Assembly (NCBI RefSeq): GCF_010731295.1
Contig: NZ_AP022579.1
Span: 5,952,001 to 6,016,000, forward strand
From: Mycolicibacterium boenickei
Lineage (GTDB): Bacteria > Actinomycetota > Actinomycetes > Mycobacteriales > Mycobacteriaceae
DNA length: 64,000 nt
Direction of reading: 5' to 3'
Position 1 is the first letter of the stretch. The number at the start of each line of letters is the position of its first letter. Below the pieces are notes generated by a model. It saw only the letters and a program-made list of their open reading frames with translations, ran no database searches and was not told the origin of the DNA. This document shows positions 11,406 through 19,824 of the stretch, one piece after another. The position numbers were made by a program, and so were the translations under genes.

Positions 11406-12536
11406 ATGACGATCACCGAAGAACCGGCCGTGTCCACCCTCCCCTTGCCTGCCGAAGGCGAGATCAGCGTGGTGAACATCGGCGCCTTGACGCTCGAGAA
11501 CGGCACCGTCCTGCCCGACGTGTCGATCGCGGTGCAGCGCTGGGGTGAGCTGTCACCCGCACGCGACAACGTGGTGATGGTGCTGCACGCGCTCACCGGC
11601 GACTCCCACGTCACCGGACCGGCAGGCGACGGACATCCGACCGCGGGCTGGTGGGACGGGGTGGCCGGACCGGGCGCCCCGATCGACACCGACCAGTGGT
11701 GCGCGATCTCGACCAATGTGCTCGGCGGCTGCCAGGGATCCACGGGTCCCGGGTCGCTCGCACCTGACGGAAAGCCCTGGGGGTCAAGGTTTCCCCAGAT
11801 CACGATTCGCGATCAGGTGGAGGCCGACCGGGCCGCGCTGGCGGCCTTCGGCATCACCGAGGTGGCCGCGGTGGTCGGCGGGTCGATGGGCGGAGCCCGT
11901 GCGCTGGAATGGCTCGTCGGGCATCCCGACGAAGTCCGGGCCGGACTGGTGCTGGCCGTCGGCGCCCGCGCCACGGCCGATCAGATCGGCACCCAGAGCA
12001 GCCAGGTGGCCGCGATCAAGGCCGATCCGGACTGGCAGGGTGGGGATTACTACGACACCGACCGGGCCCCGCTGGCCGGCATGGAGATCGCCCGGCGCTT
12101 CGCACACCTCACTTATCGCGGCGAGGAAGAACTCGACGAGCGGTTCCGCAACGACGCCCAGGGCGATGAGGATCCGACCGCAGGCGGACGCTACGGCGTG
12201 CAGAGCTACCTCGAGTACCAGGGCGGCAAGTTGGCCCGCCGGTTCGACCCGGGTACCTATGTGACGCTCTCCGATGCGCTGTCCACCCACGATGTGGGCC
12301 GCGACCGCGGCGGGGTCACCACTGCACTGCGTGGTTGTCCGGTGCCCGTCATCGTCGGCGGGATCACCTCCGACCGCCTCTACCCCATCCGGCTACAGGA
12401 GGAACTGGCCGACCTGCTGCCCGGCTGTAGCGGCCTGGACGTGGTCGACTCGGCGTACGGCCACGACGGCTTCCTGGTCGAGACGGAAGTGGTGGGCAAG
12501 CTGATCCGCCGCACGCTGGAGCTGGCACAGCGGTGA
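11406..12536 (+). CDS. metX: Homoserine O-acetyltransferase
   Basis: Alpha/beta-hydrolase-fold transferase moving acetyl from acetyl-CoA to homoserine, the first committed step to methionine and the source of the metY substrate. It has 376 residues, normal for the MetX/Met2 class. Seen: HALTGDSHV, nucleophile elbow [24 protein letters not shown] with the acid residue and the C-terminal His in YGHDGFLVE. Mycobacterial naming often uses metA. It ends in a GTGA overlap with the methyltransferase, so the two are probably translationally coupled. Confidence 0.95.
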   Translation: MTITEEPAVSTLPLPAEGEISVVNIGALTLENGTVLPDVSIAVQRWGELSPARDNVVMVLHALTGDSHVTGPAGDGHPTAGWWDGVAGPGAPIDTDQWCAISTNVLGGCQGSTGPGSLAPDGKPWGSRFPQITIRDQVEADRAALAAFGITEVAAVVGGSMGGARALEWLVGHPDEVRAGLVLAVGARATADQIGTQSSQVAAIKADPDWQGGDYYDTDRAPLAGMEIARRFAHLTYRGEEELDERFRNDAQGDEDPTAGGRYGVQSYLEYQGGKLARRFDPGTYVTLSDALSTHDVGRDRGGVTTALRGCPVPVIVGGITSDRLYPIRLQEELADLLPGCSGLDVVDSAYGHDGFLVETEVVGKLIRRTLELAQR

Positions 12537-13261
12537 GCTCACCCAAGGCGCGTTCCCTGTCCTTCGGCTCGGAAGCCGCAGCCTACGAACGCGGCCGACC
12601 GTCGTACCCGCCGGAGGCCATCGACTGGCTGCTCCCCGAAGGGGCCCACGATGTGCTGGATCTGGGCGCGGGCACGGGCAAGCTGACGACCAGGCTCGTC
12701 GAACGCGGGCTGGACGTGATCGCCGTCGATCCCATCCCGGAAATGCTTGAGCTGCTGTCGAACTCACTGCCGGAGACCCCGGCGCTGCTGGGTACGGCGG
12801 AGGAGATCCCACTGGCCGACAACAGCGTGGACGCGGTGCTGGTGGCGCAGGCCTGGCACTGGTTCGACCCCGAGCGGGCCGTCAAGGAGGTCAGCCGGGT
12901 GCTGCGTCCCGGCGGTCGGCTGGGCCTGGTGTGGAACACCCGCGACGAACGCCTGGGCTGGGTCAAGGATCTGGGCCGCATCATCGGCCCCGAACACGAT
13001 CCGTTCACCAACGAGGTGACACTGGCCGAGCCGTTCGGCGATGTCGAGCGGCATCAGGTGGAGTGGACGAGTTACCTGACGCCCCAGGCCCTCATCGACC
13101 TGGTGGCCTCGCGGAGCTACTGCATCACCTCGCCGGAGAAGGTGCGTACCCGGACGCTGGAGCAGGTGCGCGAGCTGCTGGCCACCCACCCGGCGCTGGC
13201 CAATTCGTCGGGGCTGGCGCTGCCCTACGTCACCGTGGGGATCCGGGCCACCCTCGTCTGA
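12533..13261 (+). CDS. Class I SAM-dependent methyltransferase
   Basis: Protein of 242 residues with the Rossmann-type SAM site: [12 protein letters not shown] (motif I), [11 protein letters not shown] (acidic end of strand 2), [15 protein letters not shown] (motif IV) and [12 protein letters not shown]. Start is GTG 12533, overlapping the metX stop by four bases. Position and order match Rv3342 in M. tuberculosis. Its substrate is not known; sharing a SAM-controlled operon with methionine genes is suggestive but not informative about the acceptor. Confidence 0.88.
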   Translation: MSSPKARSLSFGSEAAAYERGRPSYPPEAIDWLLPEGAHDVLDLGAGTGKLTTRLVERGLDVIAVDPIPEMLELLSNSLPETPALLGTAEEIPLADNSVDAVLVAQAWHWFDPERAVKEVSRVLRPGGRLGLVWNTRDERLGWVKDLGRIIGPEHDPFTNEVTLAEPFGDVERHQVEWTSYLTPQALIDLVASRSYCITSPEKVRTRTLEQVRELLATHPALANSSGLALPYVTVGIRATLV

Positions 13262-13268
13262 GGACGAC

Positions 13269-13331
13269 CGCCGAACGTTGGCTTGTGTTCGAGCATCCGG
13301 CGAAAGTTCGAACACAAGGCAACGTTCGGCG
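13269..13331. terminator. Long inverted repeat between convergent genes
   Basis: Arms 13269-13292 and 13308-13331 are 24 bases with a single mismatch and a 15-base loop. It starts eight bases after the methyltransferase stop and ends eight bases before the hxlR stop, so it probably terminates both. Confidence 0.75.
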
Positions 13332-13339
13332 ACATTGAG

Positions 13340-13837
13340 CTAGCCCAGGACGAACTCGCCGATGACGGCGGTGCCGGGTCCCGGCCGGGCGCCCGGGCCT
13401 GCCGTGGCCGTGGTTGTCGACGCGTCGAGTTCGCCTCCGCACTCTGCGCACACGGTTTTCGCCGTGGTCGCGCGGCCACATTCGGTGTGCACGATCAATG
13501 CCGGCGGCCCGTCCTCGCCCGCCAGCCACTTGTCCCCCCAGGCGACCAGTGTCGCGATCACCGGGTACAGATCACGCCCTTTGTCGGTGAGCACGTACTC
13601 GTAGCGCGGCGGTGCGCTCTGATATCGGCGGCGTTCCACCACCCCGTGACGTTCGAGTTCATCGAGGCGCGCCGCCAGGATGTTCGACGCGATCCCGAGA
13701 TCCCGCCGGATGTCCTCGAACCGGGTCATCCCCGCGAACAGGTCACGCAGGACGAGCGGTGTCCACCGCTGCCCCACCACCTCGACAGCCCGTGCGATCG
13801 AGCACGAGATGTCGCTGAAGGACTGTTTGGGCACCAC
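13340..13837 (-). CDS. HxlR family transcriptional regulator
   Basis: Winged-helix regulator of 165 residues. Seen: VVGQRWTPLVLRDLFAGMTRFEDIRRDLGIASNILA split over helices 2-4, then LDELERHGVVERRRY and YVLTDKGRDLYPVI, the HxlR signature. An extra C-terminal tail has four-Cys spacing (HTEC...TVCAEC), which could bind metal or sense thiol stress. The GTG start codon lies inside the left arm of a 21-bp inverted repeat, so autoregulation is likely. It is divergent from the SnoaL-like gene at 13915. Confidence 0.9.
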   Translation of the reverse strand: MVPKQSFSDISCSIARAVEVVGQRWTPLVLRDLFAGMTRFEDIRRDLGIASNILAARLDELERHGVVERRRYQSAPPRYEYVLTDKGRDLYPVIATLVAWGDKWLAGEDGPPALIVHTECGRATTAKTVCAECGGELDASTTTATAGPGARPGPGTAVIGEFVLG

Positions 13838-13882
13838 TCAACCGTAGTTCATTGCGTTTCACAATGAACTACGGTTGAGTGG
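13834..13882. promoter_or_regulatory. 21-bp inverted-repeat operator of the HxlR gene
   Basis: Arms 13834-13854 and 13862-13882 are perfectly complementary over 21 bases with a 7-base centre (13855-13861). The left arm includes the regulator's own start codon; the right arm lies 32 bases upstream of the SnoaL-like start. It is the obvious binding site for the HxlR protein, and as RNA it would also form a stable hairpin over the hxlR start. Confidence 0.7.
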
Positions 13883-13914
13883 GTTGCAAATCGCAAGTTA
13901 GGTGAGGAGAGGGC

Positions 13915-14334
13915 ATGACAACGACTACCGACTCGGTCGCCGCATTCTGCGAGGCCACCCGCACCAGGGACCTCGACGCAGTGATCGCGACGCTGGCGCC
14001 CGATGCCTCGTTGACCTCGCCGCTGTCCGGCCGGATGGTGTTCCGCGGTCACGACGATCTCCGACTGCTCCTCGGCGCGGTGTACGGCGGCCTGCGCGAC
14101 CTGACCTGGCAGGAAACGATCGGCGATGGCCCGACGCGCGTCGCGATCAGCGAAGGCCGGGTCGCCGGCGTCGCCATCACCGACGCGCTCGTGTTCGAAC
14201 TCGACGAGAGCGGACAGATCCGACGCCTGCGTCCACACCTGCGGCCGTGGCTCGCGACCACGGTGTTCGCTGTGCTGCTCGGACCGAAGATCGCCCGCCA
14301 TCCCGGCGTCCTGCGCCGCGCCCTCAGGCGCTGA
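13915..14334 (+). CDS. SnoaL-like / NTF2-fold protein
   Basis: Protein of 139 residues with the cone-like NTF2/SnoaL arrangement: an N-terminal helix (VAAFCEATRTRDLDAVIATLAPDA), then curved strands with FRGHDDLRLLLGAVY and ITDALVFELDESGQIRRLRPHLRPW. Such proteins are small isomerases, hydrolases or ligand binders; here none can be chosen. GAGGAGAGG precedes ATG 13915. Divergence from the HxlR gene across a shared operator suggests it is the regulated target. It overlaps the convergent monooxygenase by 11 bases. Confidence 0.75.
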   Translation: MTTTTDSVAAFCEATRTRDLDAVIATLAPDASLTSPLSGRMVFRGHDDLRLLLGAVYGGLRDLTWQETIGDGPTRVAISEGRVAGVAITDALVFELDESGQIRRLRPHLRPWLATTVFAVLLGPKIARHPGVLRRALRR

Positions 14335-15859
14335 GCTCAGCCACCTCGGAGTCAGGACCGAACCAGCGCGCCAGCGCCGCCCGCAGCCCTTCCGCATCGA
14401 ATTCGTCTGCAGCCCAGGCGACATAGCCGTCAGGCCGGATCAGCAAGGCCGCGGCGGGCCGATCCGCCGCGGTCGTCACCGTCACGTCGACCCGGTCACG
14501 CCAGCCGTCAGCGACGTCGGCGCAGGCCCCGCCGGACAGATCGAGCAGCATCGGCCGCCCCGAGTGCAGCAGCTCGGCGATGCGGCGGCCGTCGTCCAGC
14601 AGGAAATCGGGAACGAAGTATCCGGACAGCCGGTGCCCGTCTTCGACCTCGTAACGGACATCGGAGCCGGACAGCACGCCCGCGATATGCGCCGAGCCGT
14701 CCGGCGTGGCCAGCAGTTCACCGAAAAGCGTTCGCAGCGCAGTGACTTCGGGACCGGCAGCCATCAGGGCGGCCTGGGCCATCGAGTGCATCATCACCCG
14801 CTGACCGGCCGGCCAACGCTCACTGTGATAGCTGTCCAGCAGGCCGTCGGGCGCCCGCCCCTGCACGGCGGCGGCCAGTTTCCAGCCCAGGTTCATGGCG
14901 TCCTGAAGTCCGAGATTCAGGCCCGGCCCACCCATGGCGGAATGCACATGGGCCGCATCGCCTACCAGAAACACGTTGCCGGCGCGGTACTGCTCGGCCT
15001 GGCGGGTGTTCTGGCCGTTGATGCGCCGCAACGCGTGCGGACCGGGACCGTCGGGCGGTTCGATCGGCAAGTCAGCGCCGACCACGCGCTTCACACTCTG
15101 GCGCAGTTCATCGATGGTCAGCTCAGGCGCATCGTCGGGCAGAACGGAGCCGTATTCGATGGTTCCCAACATCGAGCGTCCCGGCTGGAACTCGGCATAG
15201 ATCAGAACCCCGCCGTCGAAGCGATTGTGCCCGAATGGGATTTGGCCAATGCCGGGCACATCCAACGCTCCGTAACCGGTGCGCAGCTCATCCGGCACGC
15301 GGATGTGAGCGACCCGGGCGACCACGTCGGTGGTCAGCCCAGGAAACTCGATGCCGGCCTTCTTCCTGACCGGGCTGCGGCCACCGTCGGCCCCGACCAG
15401 GTAGGTGGCAGGTAACCGGTAATCGCCCGCCGGCGATGCGACGTCGACGATGACACCGCCGGCCACCTGCTCCAGCGCGACGAGTTCGTGCCCCCACCGG
15501 ATCTCGACGCCGAGGCCGCGCACCCAGTCCACCAATTGCCGCACCACGCGTGGCTGCTGGATCAGCATACCGTACATCGGGTTGTCGATGACATCGGTAA
15601 ACGGCACCTGCATGCCCGCGAAGATGTAACCGGCCATGGGTTCGGGCCCCTCGCCCGTCCCGCTGAGCTCCCCATACAGACCGCGCAGATCGAGCACTCG
15701 ATTTGCCTGCCCGACAATGCCATTGGCCTTGAGTTCCGCACTGGGCTCGGGCAGTTGCTCGAGCACCACCGGCCGTACCCCGGCCAGGGCCAACTCCCCC
15801 GCCACCAACAGACCGTTCGGGCCGGCGCCCGAGATGACGACGTCTACGTGATCTTTCAT
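14324..15859 (-). CDS. FAD-dependent monooxygenase (aromatic hydroxylase type)
   Basis: Class A flavoprotein monooxygenase of 511 residues, similar in build to polyketide/phenol hydroxylases and to the rifampicin monooxygenases of actinobacteria. Seen: the FAD GxGxxG region VVISGAGPNGLLVAGELA, the second FAD motif LVGADGGRSPVRKKAGI (DG motif) and VFLVGDAAHVHSAMGGPGLN (GD motif), plus a C-terminal thioredoxin-like part. The stop overlaps the end of the SnoaL-like gene and the start overlaps the TetR gene end by four bases. Substrate undetermined; an antibiotic-inactivating role is only a possibility raised by the family and the erm neighbour. Confidence 0.88.
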   Translation of the reverse strand: MKDHVDVVISGAGPNGLLVAGELALAGVRPVVLEQLPEPSAELKANGIVGQANRVLDLRGLYGELSGTGEGPEPMAGYIFAGMQVPFTDVIDNPMYGMLIQQPRVVRQLVDWVRGLGVEIRWGHELVALEQVAGGVIVDVASPAGDYRLPATYLVGADGGRSPVRKKAGIEFPGLTTDVVARVAHIRVPDELRTGYGALDVPGIGQIPFGHNRFDGGVLIYAEFQPGRSMLGTIEYGSVLPDDAPELTIDELRQSVKRVVGADLPIEPPDGPGPHALRRINGQNTRQAEQYRAGNVFLVGDAAHVHSAMGGPGLNLGLQDAMNLGWKLAAAVQGRAPDGLLDSYHSERWPAGQRVMMHSMAQAALMAAGPEVTALRTLFGELLATPDGSAHIAGVLSGSDVRYEVEDGHRLSGYFVPDFLLDDGRRIAELLHSGRPMLLDLSGGACADVADGWRDRVDVTVTTAADRPAAALLIRPDGYVAWAADEFDAEGLRAALARWFGPDSEVAELSA

Positions 15860-16476
15860 TTCTTCCCTCCCGGTTCGGGCAGGCCCGCGGCCACCGCCGC
15901 GAACCCTTTGCGCAGCAGTGACGCGAAAGTCACCGGCGGATCTGCGTTTCCGTAAGCGTCCATCGCAGCGTCGCCGACCGCCCGCACGACGGCCGCCACC
16001 AGGCGCGGATACATGTCATGCGGCTCGGTGCCGGTCCGCTCGGCGATCGCGACGATCCACTCATCAGCCAATCCTCGGAAGGTCGCGTCGCGAATCTCCG
16101 GGATCATCAGCAATTTCCGGACCTCGGCCAGCTGCTCGCGGGTTGGCAGCGCGTTCTCCGCACCATAGACGTCGGCCATGTCGTCGTCCAACGGTTTGAT
16201 CACCGATTCGGTGATCGCGGTCCACAGCGGTTCATCCGCAGGACGCGCCCGCAGCGTGTCGATACCGCGCCGGAGGCGTTCCTGCTGCCGGTAAGCCAGC
16301 GCGTCGTACTTGCCGGCGAAGTAGTTGGTGAAGGTACGCAGCGAGACACCGGCCAGGTTGGCTATGTCCTCGCGGGTGACGTTCTCCAAACCGCGCTCGA
16401 ACGCGAGGCTCAGCGCCGCGTCGCTCAGCGCTCGCCGCGTGTCGAGCTTCTTGCGTTCCCGCAGTCCCGGTGCCAT
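15856..16476 (-). CDS. TetR family transcriptional regulator
   Basis: Regulator of 206 residues. The N-terminal HTH reads RRALSDAALSLAFERGLENV then REDIANLAGVSLRTFTNYFA, the TetR pattern; the C-terminal ligand domain is unclassified. ATG 16476 is the start. A perfect palindrome lies 20 bases upstream. It is in one transcript with the downstream monooxygenase, whose substrate is likely its inducer (inference from arrangement). Confidence 0.92.
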   Translation of the reverse strand: MAPGLRERKKLDTRRALSDAALSLAFERGLENVTREDIANLAGVSLRTFTNYFAGKYDALAYRQQERLRRGIDTLRARPADEPLWTAITESVIKPLDDDMADVYGAENALPTREQLAEVRKLLMIPEIRDATFRGLADEWIVAIAERTGTEPHDMYPRLVAAVVRAVGDAAMDAYGNADPPVTFASLLRKGFAAVAAGLPEPGGKK

Positions 16477-16495
16477 GTCTTCACGCTAGCCAAAC

Positions 16496-16528
16496 ATTGC
16501 CCATTGGGCAATATTGCCTCCTGGGCAT
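16496..16528. promoter_or_regulatory. Candidate TetR operator, double site
   Basis: A perfect 17-base palindrome, ATTGCCCATTGGGCAAT, spans 16496-16512. A second imperfect copy with ATTGCC and GGGCAT follows to 16528. The pair lies between the TetR start and the erm promoter, so the TetR protein probably represses its own operon and could affect erm. Confidence 0.7.
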
Positions 16529-16536
16529 TTCCTGTG

Positions 16537-16574
16537 AAAATCAGTTGAAGGCGGGCCGCCATCCTGAATACCGT
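16537..16574 (+). promoter_or_regulatory. WhiB7-type promoter of erm
   Basis: AAAAT at 16537-16541, three bases, then a -35 TTGAAG at 16545-16550, an 18-base spacer and a -10 TACCGT (TANNNT) at 16569-16574. An A/T run exactly three bases before the -35 is the feature described for WhiB7-activated promoters, and mycobacterial erm genes belong to the WhiB7 regulon. The predicted start point is about 16581-16582. Confidence 0.6.
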
Positions 16575-16581
16575 GGCAGCC

Positions 16582-16617
16582 ATGTCAGTGACCCACCTCC
16601 GCTTGCGCATCACATAG
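16582..16617 (+). CDS. erm leader peptide (11 aa, RLR motif)
   Basis: Short frame ATG to TAG encoding MSVTHLRLRIT. Residues 7-9 are Arg-Leu-Arg, the +X+ pattern at which ribosomes stall with macrolides in other erm leader peptides such as ErmDL. The ATG coincides with the predicted transcription start, so it would be translated leaderlessly, a common mode in mycobacteria. The stop is followed at once by an inverted repeat. Macrolide-dependent stalling here is inference. Confidence 0.55.
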   Translation: MSVTHLRLRIT

Positions 16618-16618
16618 C

Positions 16619-16651
16619 CGGCGGATCTTCACCTTCCCGGAACGTCCGCCG
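16619..16651 (+). promoter_or_regulatory. Candidate attenuator stem in the erm leader
   Basis: CGGCGGA 16619-16625 pairs with TCCGCCG 16645-16651. The overlapping CCGCAG 16649-16654 can instead pair with CTGCGG 16672-16677, covering the erm ribosome site GGAG 16676-16679. The two stems exclude each other. Which state is the induced one cannot be settled by eye. Confidence 0.4.
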
Positions 16652-16684
16652 CAGCAGCTTTGTCCCTGCGACTGCGGAGTCTCC

Positions 16685-17425
16685 GTGCCTTCAACTCACC
16701 ATGGCCGTCATGAGTACGGCCAGAATTTCCTGTGCGACCGACGCGTGGTCGCCGACATCGTCAAAATCGTCTCGCACACAACAGGTCCCATCGTCGAGAT
16801 CGGCGCCGGCGACGGGGCGCTCACTCTGCCGCTGCAACGGTTGAACCGGCAGCTGACCGCGATCGAAATCGACCGGCGACGGGCTCGGCGATTGGCGGAC
16901 CGAACCTCGGCAGAGGTGGTCGGTGCGGACTTTCTGCAATACCGACTACCCACAACACCGCACGTGGTGGTGGGCAATCTGCCCTTTCACCTGACCACCG
17001 CGATCCTGCGGCGGCTGTTACACGGCCCGGGCTGGACCGACGCGGTCCTGCTCATGCAGTGGGAGGTGGCCCGGCGGCGGGCCGGCGTCGGCGGCGCCAC
17101 CATGATGACGGCACAGTGGTGGCCGTGGTTCGAATTCAGCCTGGCACGAAAGGTTTCCGCGGATGCCTTCCGACCCAGGCCCGGCGTTGACGCCGGGCTG
17201 CTGACCATCACACGCCGTCGGGAGCCCCTGGTCCCGACGGCCGACCGGCGTCGGTACCAGGCCCTGGCACACGAGGTGTTCACCGGGCGGGGTCGCGGCT
17301 TGGCGCAGATCCTGCGTCGTCACGTGGATCGTCGGTGGTTGCAGGCCAACGGAATCCACCCGTCGGCGCTACCGCGAGACCTGTCCGCGCAACAGTGGGC
17401 CGCACTGTTCGACGCGGTCCGCTAG
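16685..17425 (+). CDS. erm: 23S rRNA (adenine-N6) methyltransferase Erm
   Basis: Methylates A2058 of 23S rRNA with SAM and so blocks macrolide, lincosamide and streptogramin B binding. It has 246 residues. Seen: HGQNFL-type opening as YGQNFLCD, SAM site IVEIGAGDGALTLPL, catalytic motif IV VVGNLPFHLTT, and WEVARRRAGVG. Closest by recollection to the intrinsic mycobacterial group erm(38)/erm(39)/erm(40); exact type not claimed. GTG 16685 is chosen because GGAG lies five bases upstream and the product then aligns with that group. It overlaps the convergent DUF3017 stop by four bases. Confidence 0.93.
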   Translation: MPSTHHGRHEYGQNFLCDRRVVADIVKIVSHTTGPIVEIGAGDGALTLPLQRLNRQLTAIEIDRRRARRLADRTSAEVVGADFLQYRLPTTPHVVVGNLPFHLTTAILRRLLHGPGWTDAVLLMQWEVARRRAGVGGATMMTAQWWPWFEFSLARKVSADAFRPRPGVDAGLLTITRRREPLVPTADRRRYQALAHEVFTGRGRGLAQILRRHVDRRWLQANGIHPSALPRDLSAQQWAALFDAVR

Positions 17426-17715
17426 CTGGTGCCCAGCGGGTCGATGGTCCAGGCGATGTAAAGCACCACCGCACTCACGGTCGCGGTGGTGGCGAAGTCG
17501 ATCGTCCGGCTTCGCACCACCAGCAGACCGGCCCGGTCATCGGTCAGCGCCAGCCGCAGCGCAGCCGCCGCACCGACGCCGATCCCGATCACCAGCGCGC
17601 CGCGGCGCCAGTAGCCCGCCACCACCAAGGCGAAGGCCGCGATGAAGATCAGCCCGACCACGAGGATCGGCCACTGTCCTGCGACCACCTTCTGGACGAA
17701 CTCCTTTGCCGTCAC
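17422..17715 (-). CDS. DUF3017 membrane protein
   Basis: Protein of 97 residues with three hydrophobic segments ([55 protein letters not shown]). It matches the actinobacterial DUF3017 family, which is found beside folD (Rv3355c beside Rv3356c). Start overlaps the folD stop by four bases, indicating coupled translation. No known function. Confidence 0.85.
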   Translation of the reverse strand: MTAKEFVQKVVAGQWPILVVGLIFIAAFALVVAGYWRRGALVIGIGVGAAAALRLALTDDRAGLLVVRSRTIDFATTATVSAVVLYIAWTIDPLGTS

Positions 17716-18572
17716 GCCAGTTTCGACTCTTCGAGCTCGACGACGTTGGTCAGCAGGAACGCCCGTGTCAGCGGGCCGACGCCGCCCGGGTTGGGCGACA
17801 CATGCCCCGCCACCTCCCAGACGTCAGGTGCGACGTCACCGGTCAACTTGCCGTCCACCCGGCTGACGCCGACGTCGACGACGGCCGCGCCCGGCTTGAC
17901 CATGTCCGCGGTGACCATGTGCGGCACACCGACCGCGGCGATGATGATGTCGGCCTGACGGGTCAGGGCAGGCAGATCCCGGGTACCGGTGTGGCACAGC
18001 GTCACGGTGGCGTTCTCCGAACGCCGGGTGAGCAGCAGGCCCATCGGCCGGCCGACCGTCACGCCGCGCCCGATCACCACGACGTGCGCCCCGGCGATCG
18101 GCACGTCGAACCGGCGCAGCAGATGCACGATGCCGCGAGGGGTACAGGGAAGCGGCGCCTCCTTGCCGAGCACCAGCCGGCCGAGGTTGGTCGGGTGCAG
18201 ACCGTCGGCGTCCTTGGCCGGATCGATGCGCTCCAGCGCGGCGTTCTCGTCGAGGTGCTTGGGCAGCGGCAGCTGCACGATGTAGCCCGTGCAGTCCGGG
18301 TTGGCGTTGAGCTCGTCGATGGTCTCGTCGAGCTGCGCCTGGGTGATGTCGGCGGGCAGGTCGCGGCGGATCGAATTGATCCCGACCTTTGCGCAGTCGG
18401 CGTGCTTGCCGCGCACGTAGGCCTGCGAGCCGGGGTCGTCACCGACCAGCACGGTGCCCAAGCCGGGCGTCCGGCCGGCCTCGGTCAACTTCGCTACCCG
18501 CTGCTTGAGGTCGATGAAGATCTCGTCGCGCGTCGCCTTACCGTCCAACACAATGGAACCCACGGTGCCCAT
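17712..18572 (-). CDS. folD: Methylenetetrahydrofolate dehydrogenase/cyclohydrolase
   Basis: Bifunctional enzyme oxidising 5,10-methylene-THF with NADP and hydrolysing the methenyl form to 10-formyl-THF, feeding purine and formyl-methionine synthesis. It has 286 residues, the normal length. Seen: [19 protein letters not shown] with the catalytic-site Lys region, [14 protein letters not shown], and the dinucleotide site [20 protein letters not shown]. The start region [14 protein letters not shown] fits the family. It heads a two-gene unit with DUF3017. Confidence 0.96.
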   Translation of the reverse strand: MGTVGSIVLDGKATRDEIFIDLKQRVAKLTEAGRTPGLGTVLVGDDPGSQAYVRGKHADCAKVGINSIRRDLPADITQAQLDETIDELNANPDCTGYIVQLPLPKHLDENAALERIDPAKDADGLHPTNLGRLVLGKEAPLPCTPRGIVHLLRRFDVPIAGAHVVVIGRGVTVGRPMGLLLTRRSENATVTLCHTGTRDLPALTRQADIIIAAVGVPHMVTADMVKPGAAVVDVGVSRVDGKLTGDVAPDVWEVAGHVSPNPGGVGPLTRAFLLTNVVELEESKLA

Positions 18573-18600
18573 TGTGTCAGCCGCGTGGCAGGCTCAGCAT

Positions 18601-19824
18601 ATGAACACCCAGCCCAATGTGTTCACTGATGTTTTCAGTGAGGCCAAGCTCGGCCCAGTGACGCTGCGCAACCGCATCATCAAGGCCGCCACCTTCGAAG
18701 CGTCCACGCCGAACGCGCTGGTCACGGAGGATTTGATCAACTATCACCGGCTGCCCGCGGCCGGCGGCGTCGGCATGACCACCGTGGCCTACTGTGCGGT
18801 GGCACCCGGCGGCCGGACCGACGGCTGGCAGATCTGGATGCGGCCCGAGGCGGTGCCCGGGCTGACCAAACTCACCGAGACCATCCACGCCGAGGGTGCC
18901 GCCATCAGCGCCCAGATCGGTCATGCCGGGCCGGTGGCCAACTCGCGAACCAACAAGGCCCCGGCGCTCGCGCCGGTACGGTTCTTCAACCCCCTGTCGA
19001 TGCGGTTTGCCAAGAAAGCCACGATCGACGACATCCGCGACGTCACCGAAGCCCACGCGAACGCTGCCCGGCTTGCCATCGACTCCGGGTTCGACGCCGT
19101 GGAGGTGCACCTCGGCCACAACTACCTCGCCAGCTCGTTCCTGTCCCCACTGATCAACCGGCGCACCGACGAGTTCGGCGGATCGTTGGAGAACCGGGCC
19201 AAGGTGGCCCGCGGGGTGGTCCGCGCGGTACGCGACGCCGTCGACAAGCACGGCGACCGGAAGATCGCCGTCATCGCCAAACTCAACATGAGCGACGGCG
19301 TCCGCGGCGGCATCCCGATCGACGAGTCGCTGCAAACGGCGAAGTGGCTCGAGGAGGACGGCGGCCTGGACGCCATCGAGCTGACCGCGGGCAGCTCGCT
19401 GGTCAACCCGATGTACCTGTTCCGCGGCGGCGCCCCGGTCAAGGAGTTCGCGGCGAACTTCAAACCCCCGATCAGCTGGGGCATCCGGATGAGCGGCAAC
19501 AAGTTCTTCCGCGAATACCCGTACCACGAGGCGTATCTGATGCGCGACGCCGAGAAGTTCCGGGCCGAACTGACCATGCCGATCATCCTGCTGGGCGGAA
19601 TCACCAACCGCGAGACCATGGACCGGGCGATGGCAGCGGGCTTCGAGTTCGTCGCGATGGGCCGCGCGCTGCTCGCAGAACCGGACCTGCTCAACCGGAT
19701 CCAGGCTGAGGAATCCAAAGGCTCGGTCAAATCGCTTTGCACGCACTGCAACATGTGCATGCCCACCATCTACAGCCACACCCATTGCGTGGTGACGGGA
19801 GCGCCGGACACACTCGTGAAGTGA
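18601..19824 (+). CDS. NADH:flavin oxidoreductase / old yellow enzyme family
   Basis: FMN-dependent TIM-barrel oxidoreductase of 407 residues. Seen: LGPVTLRNRIIKAATFEA, the QIGHAG strand, HLGHNYLASSFLSPLINRRTDEFGG (signature of the bacterial NADH oxidase/dienoyl-CoA reductase branch) and MGRALLAEPDL. A Cys-rich C-terminal segment, LCTHCNMCMP, resembles iron-sulfur ligands of 2,4-dienoyl-CoA reductases but has fewer Cys than usual. Upstream in-frame starts overlap folD; ATG 18601 fits the family start. It probably corresponds to Rv3359. Substrate unknown. It overlaps the next gene by four bases. Confidence 0.88.
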   Translation: MNTQPNVFTDVFSEAKLGPVTLRNRIIKAATFEASTPNALVTEDLINYHRLPAAGGVGMTTVAYCAVAPGGRTDGWQIWMRPEAVPGLTKLTETIHAEGAAISAQIGHAGPVANSRTNKAPALAPVRFFNPLSMRFAKKATIDDIRDVTEAHANAARLAIDSGFDAVEVHLGHNYLASSFLSPLINRRTDEFGGSLENRAKVARGVVRAVRDAVDKHGDRKIAVIAKLNMSDGVRGGIPIDESLQTAKWLEEDGGLDAIELTAGSSLVNPMYLFRGGAPVKEFAANFKPPISWGIRMSGNKFFREYPYHEAYLMRDAEKFRAELTMPIILLGGITNRETMDRAMAAGFEFVAMGRALLAEPDLLNRIQAEESKGSVKSLCTHCNMCMPTIYSHTHCVVTGAPDTLVK

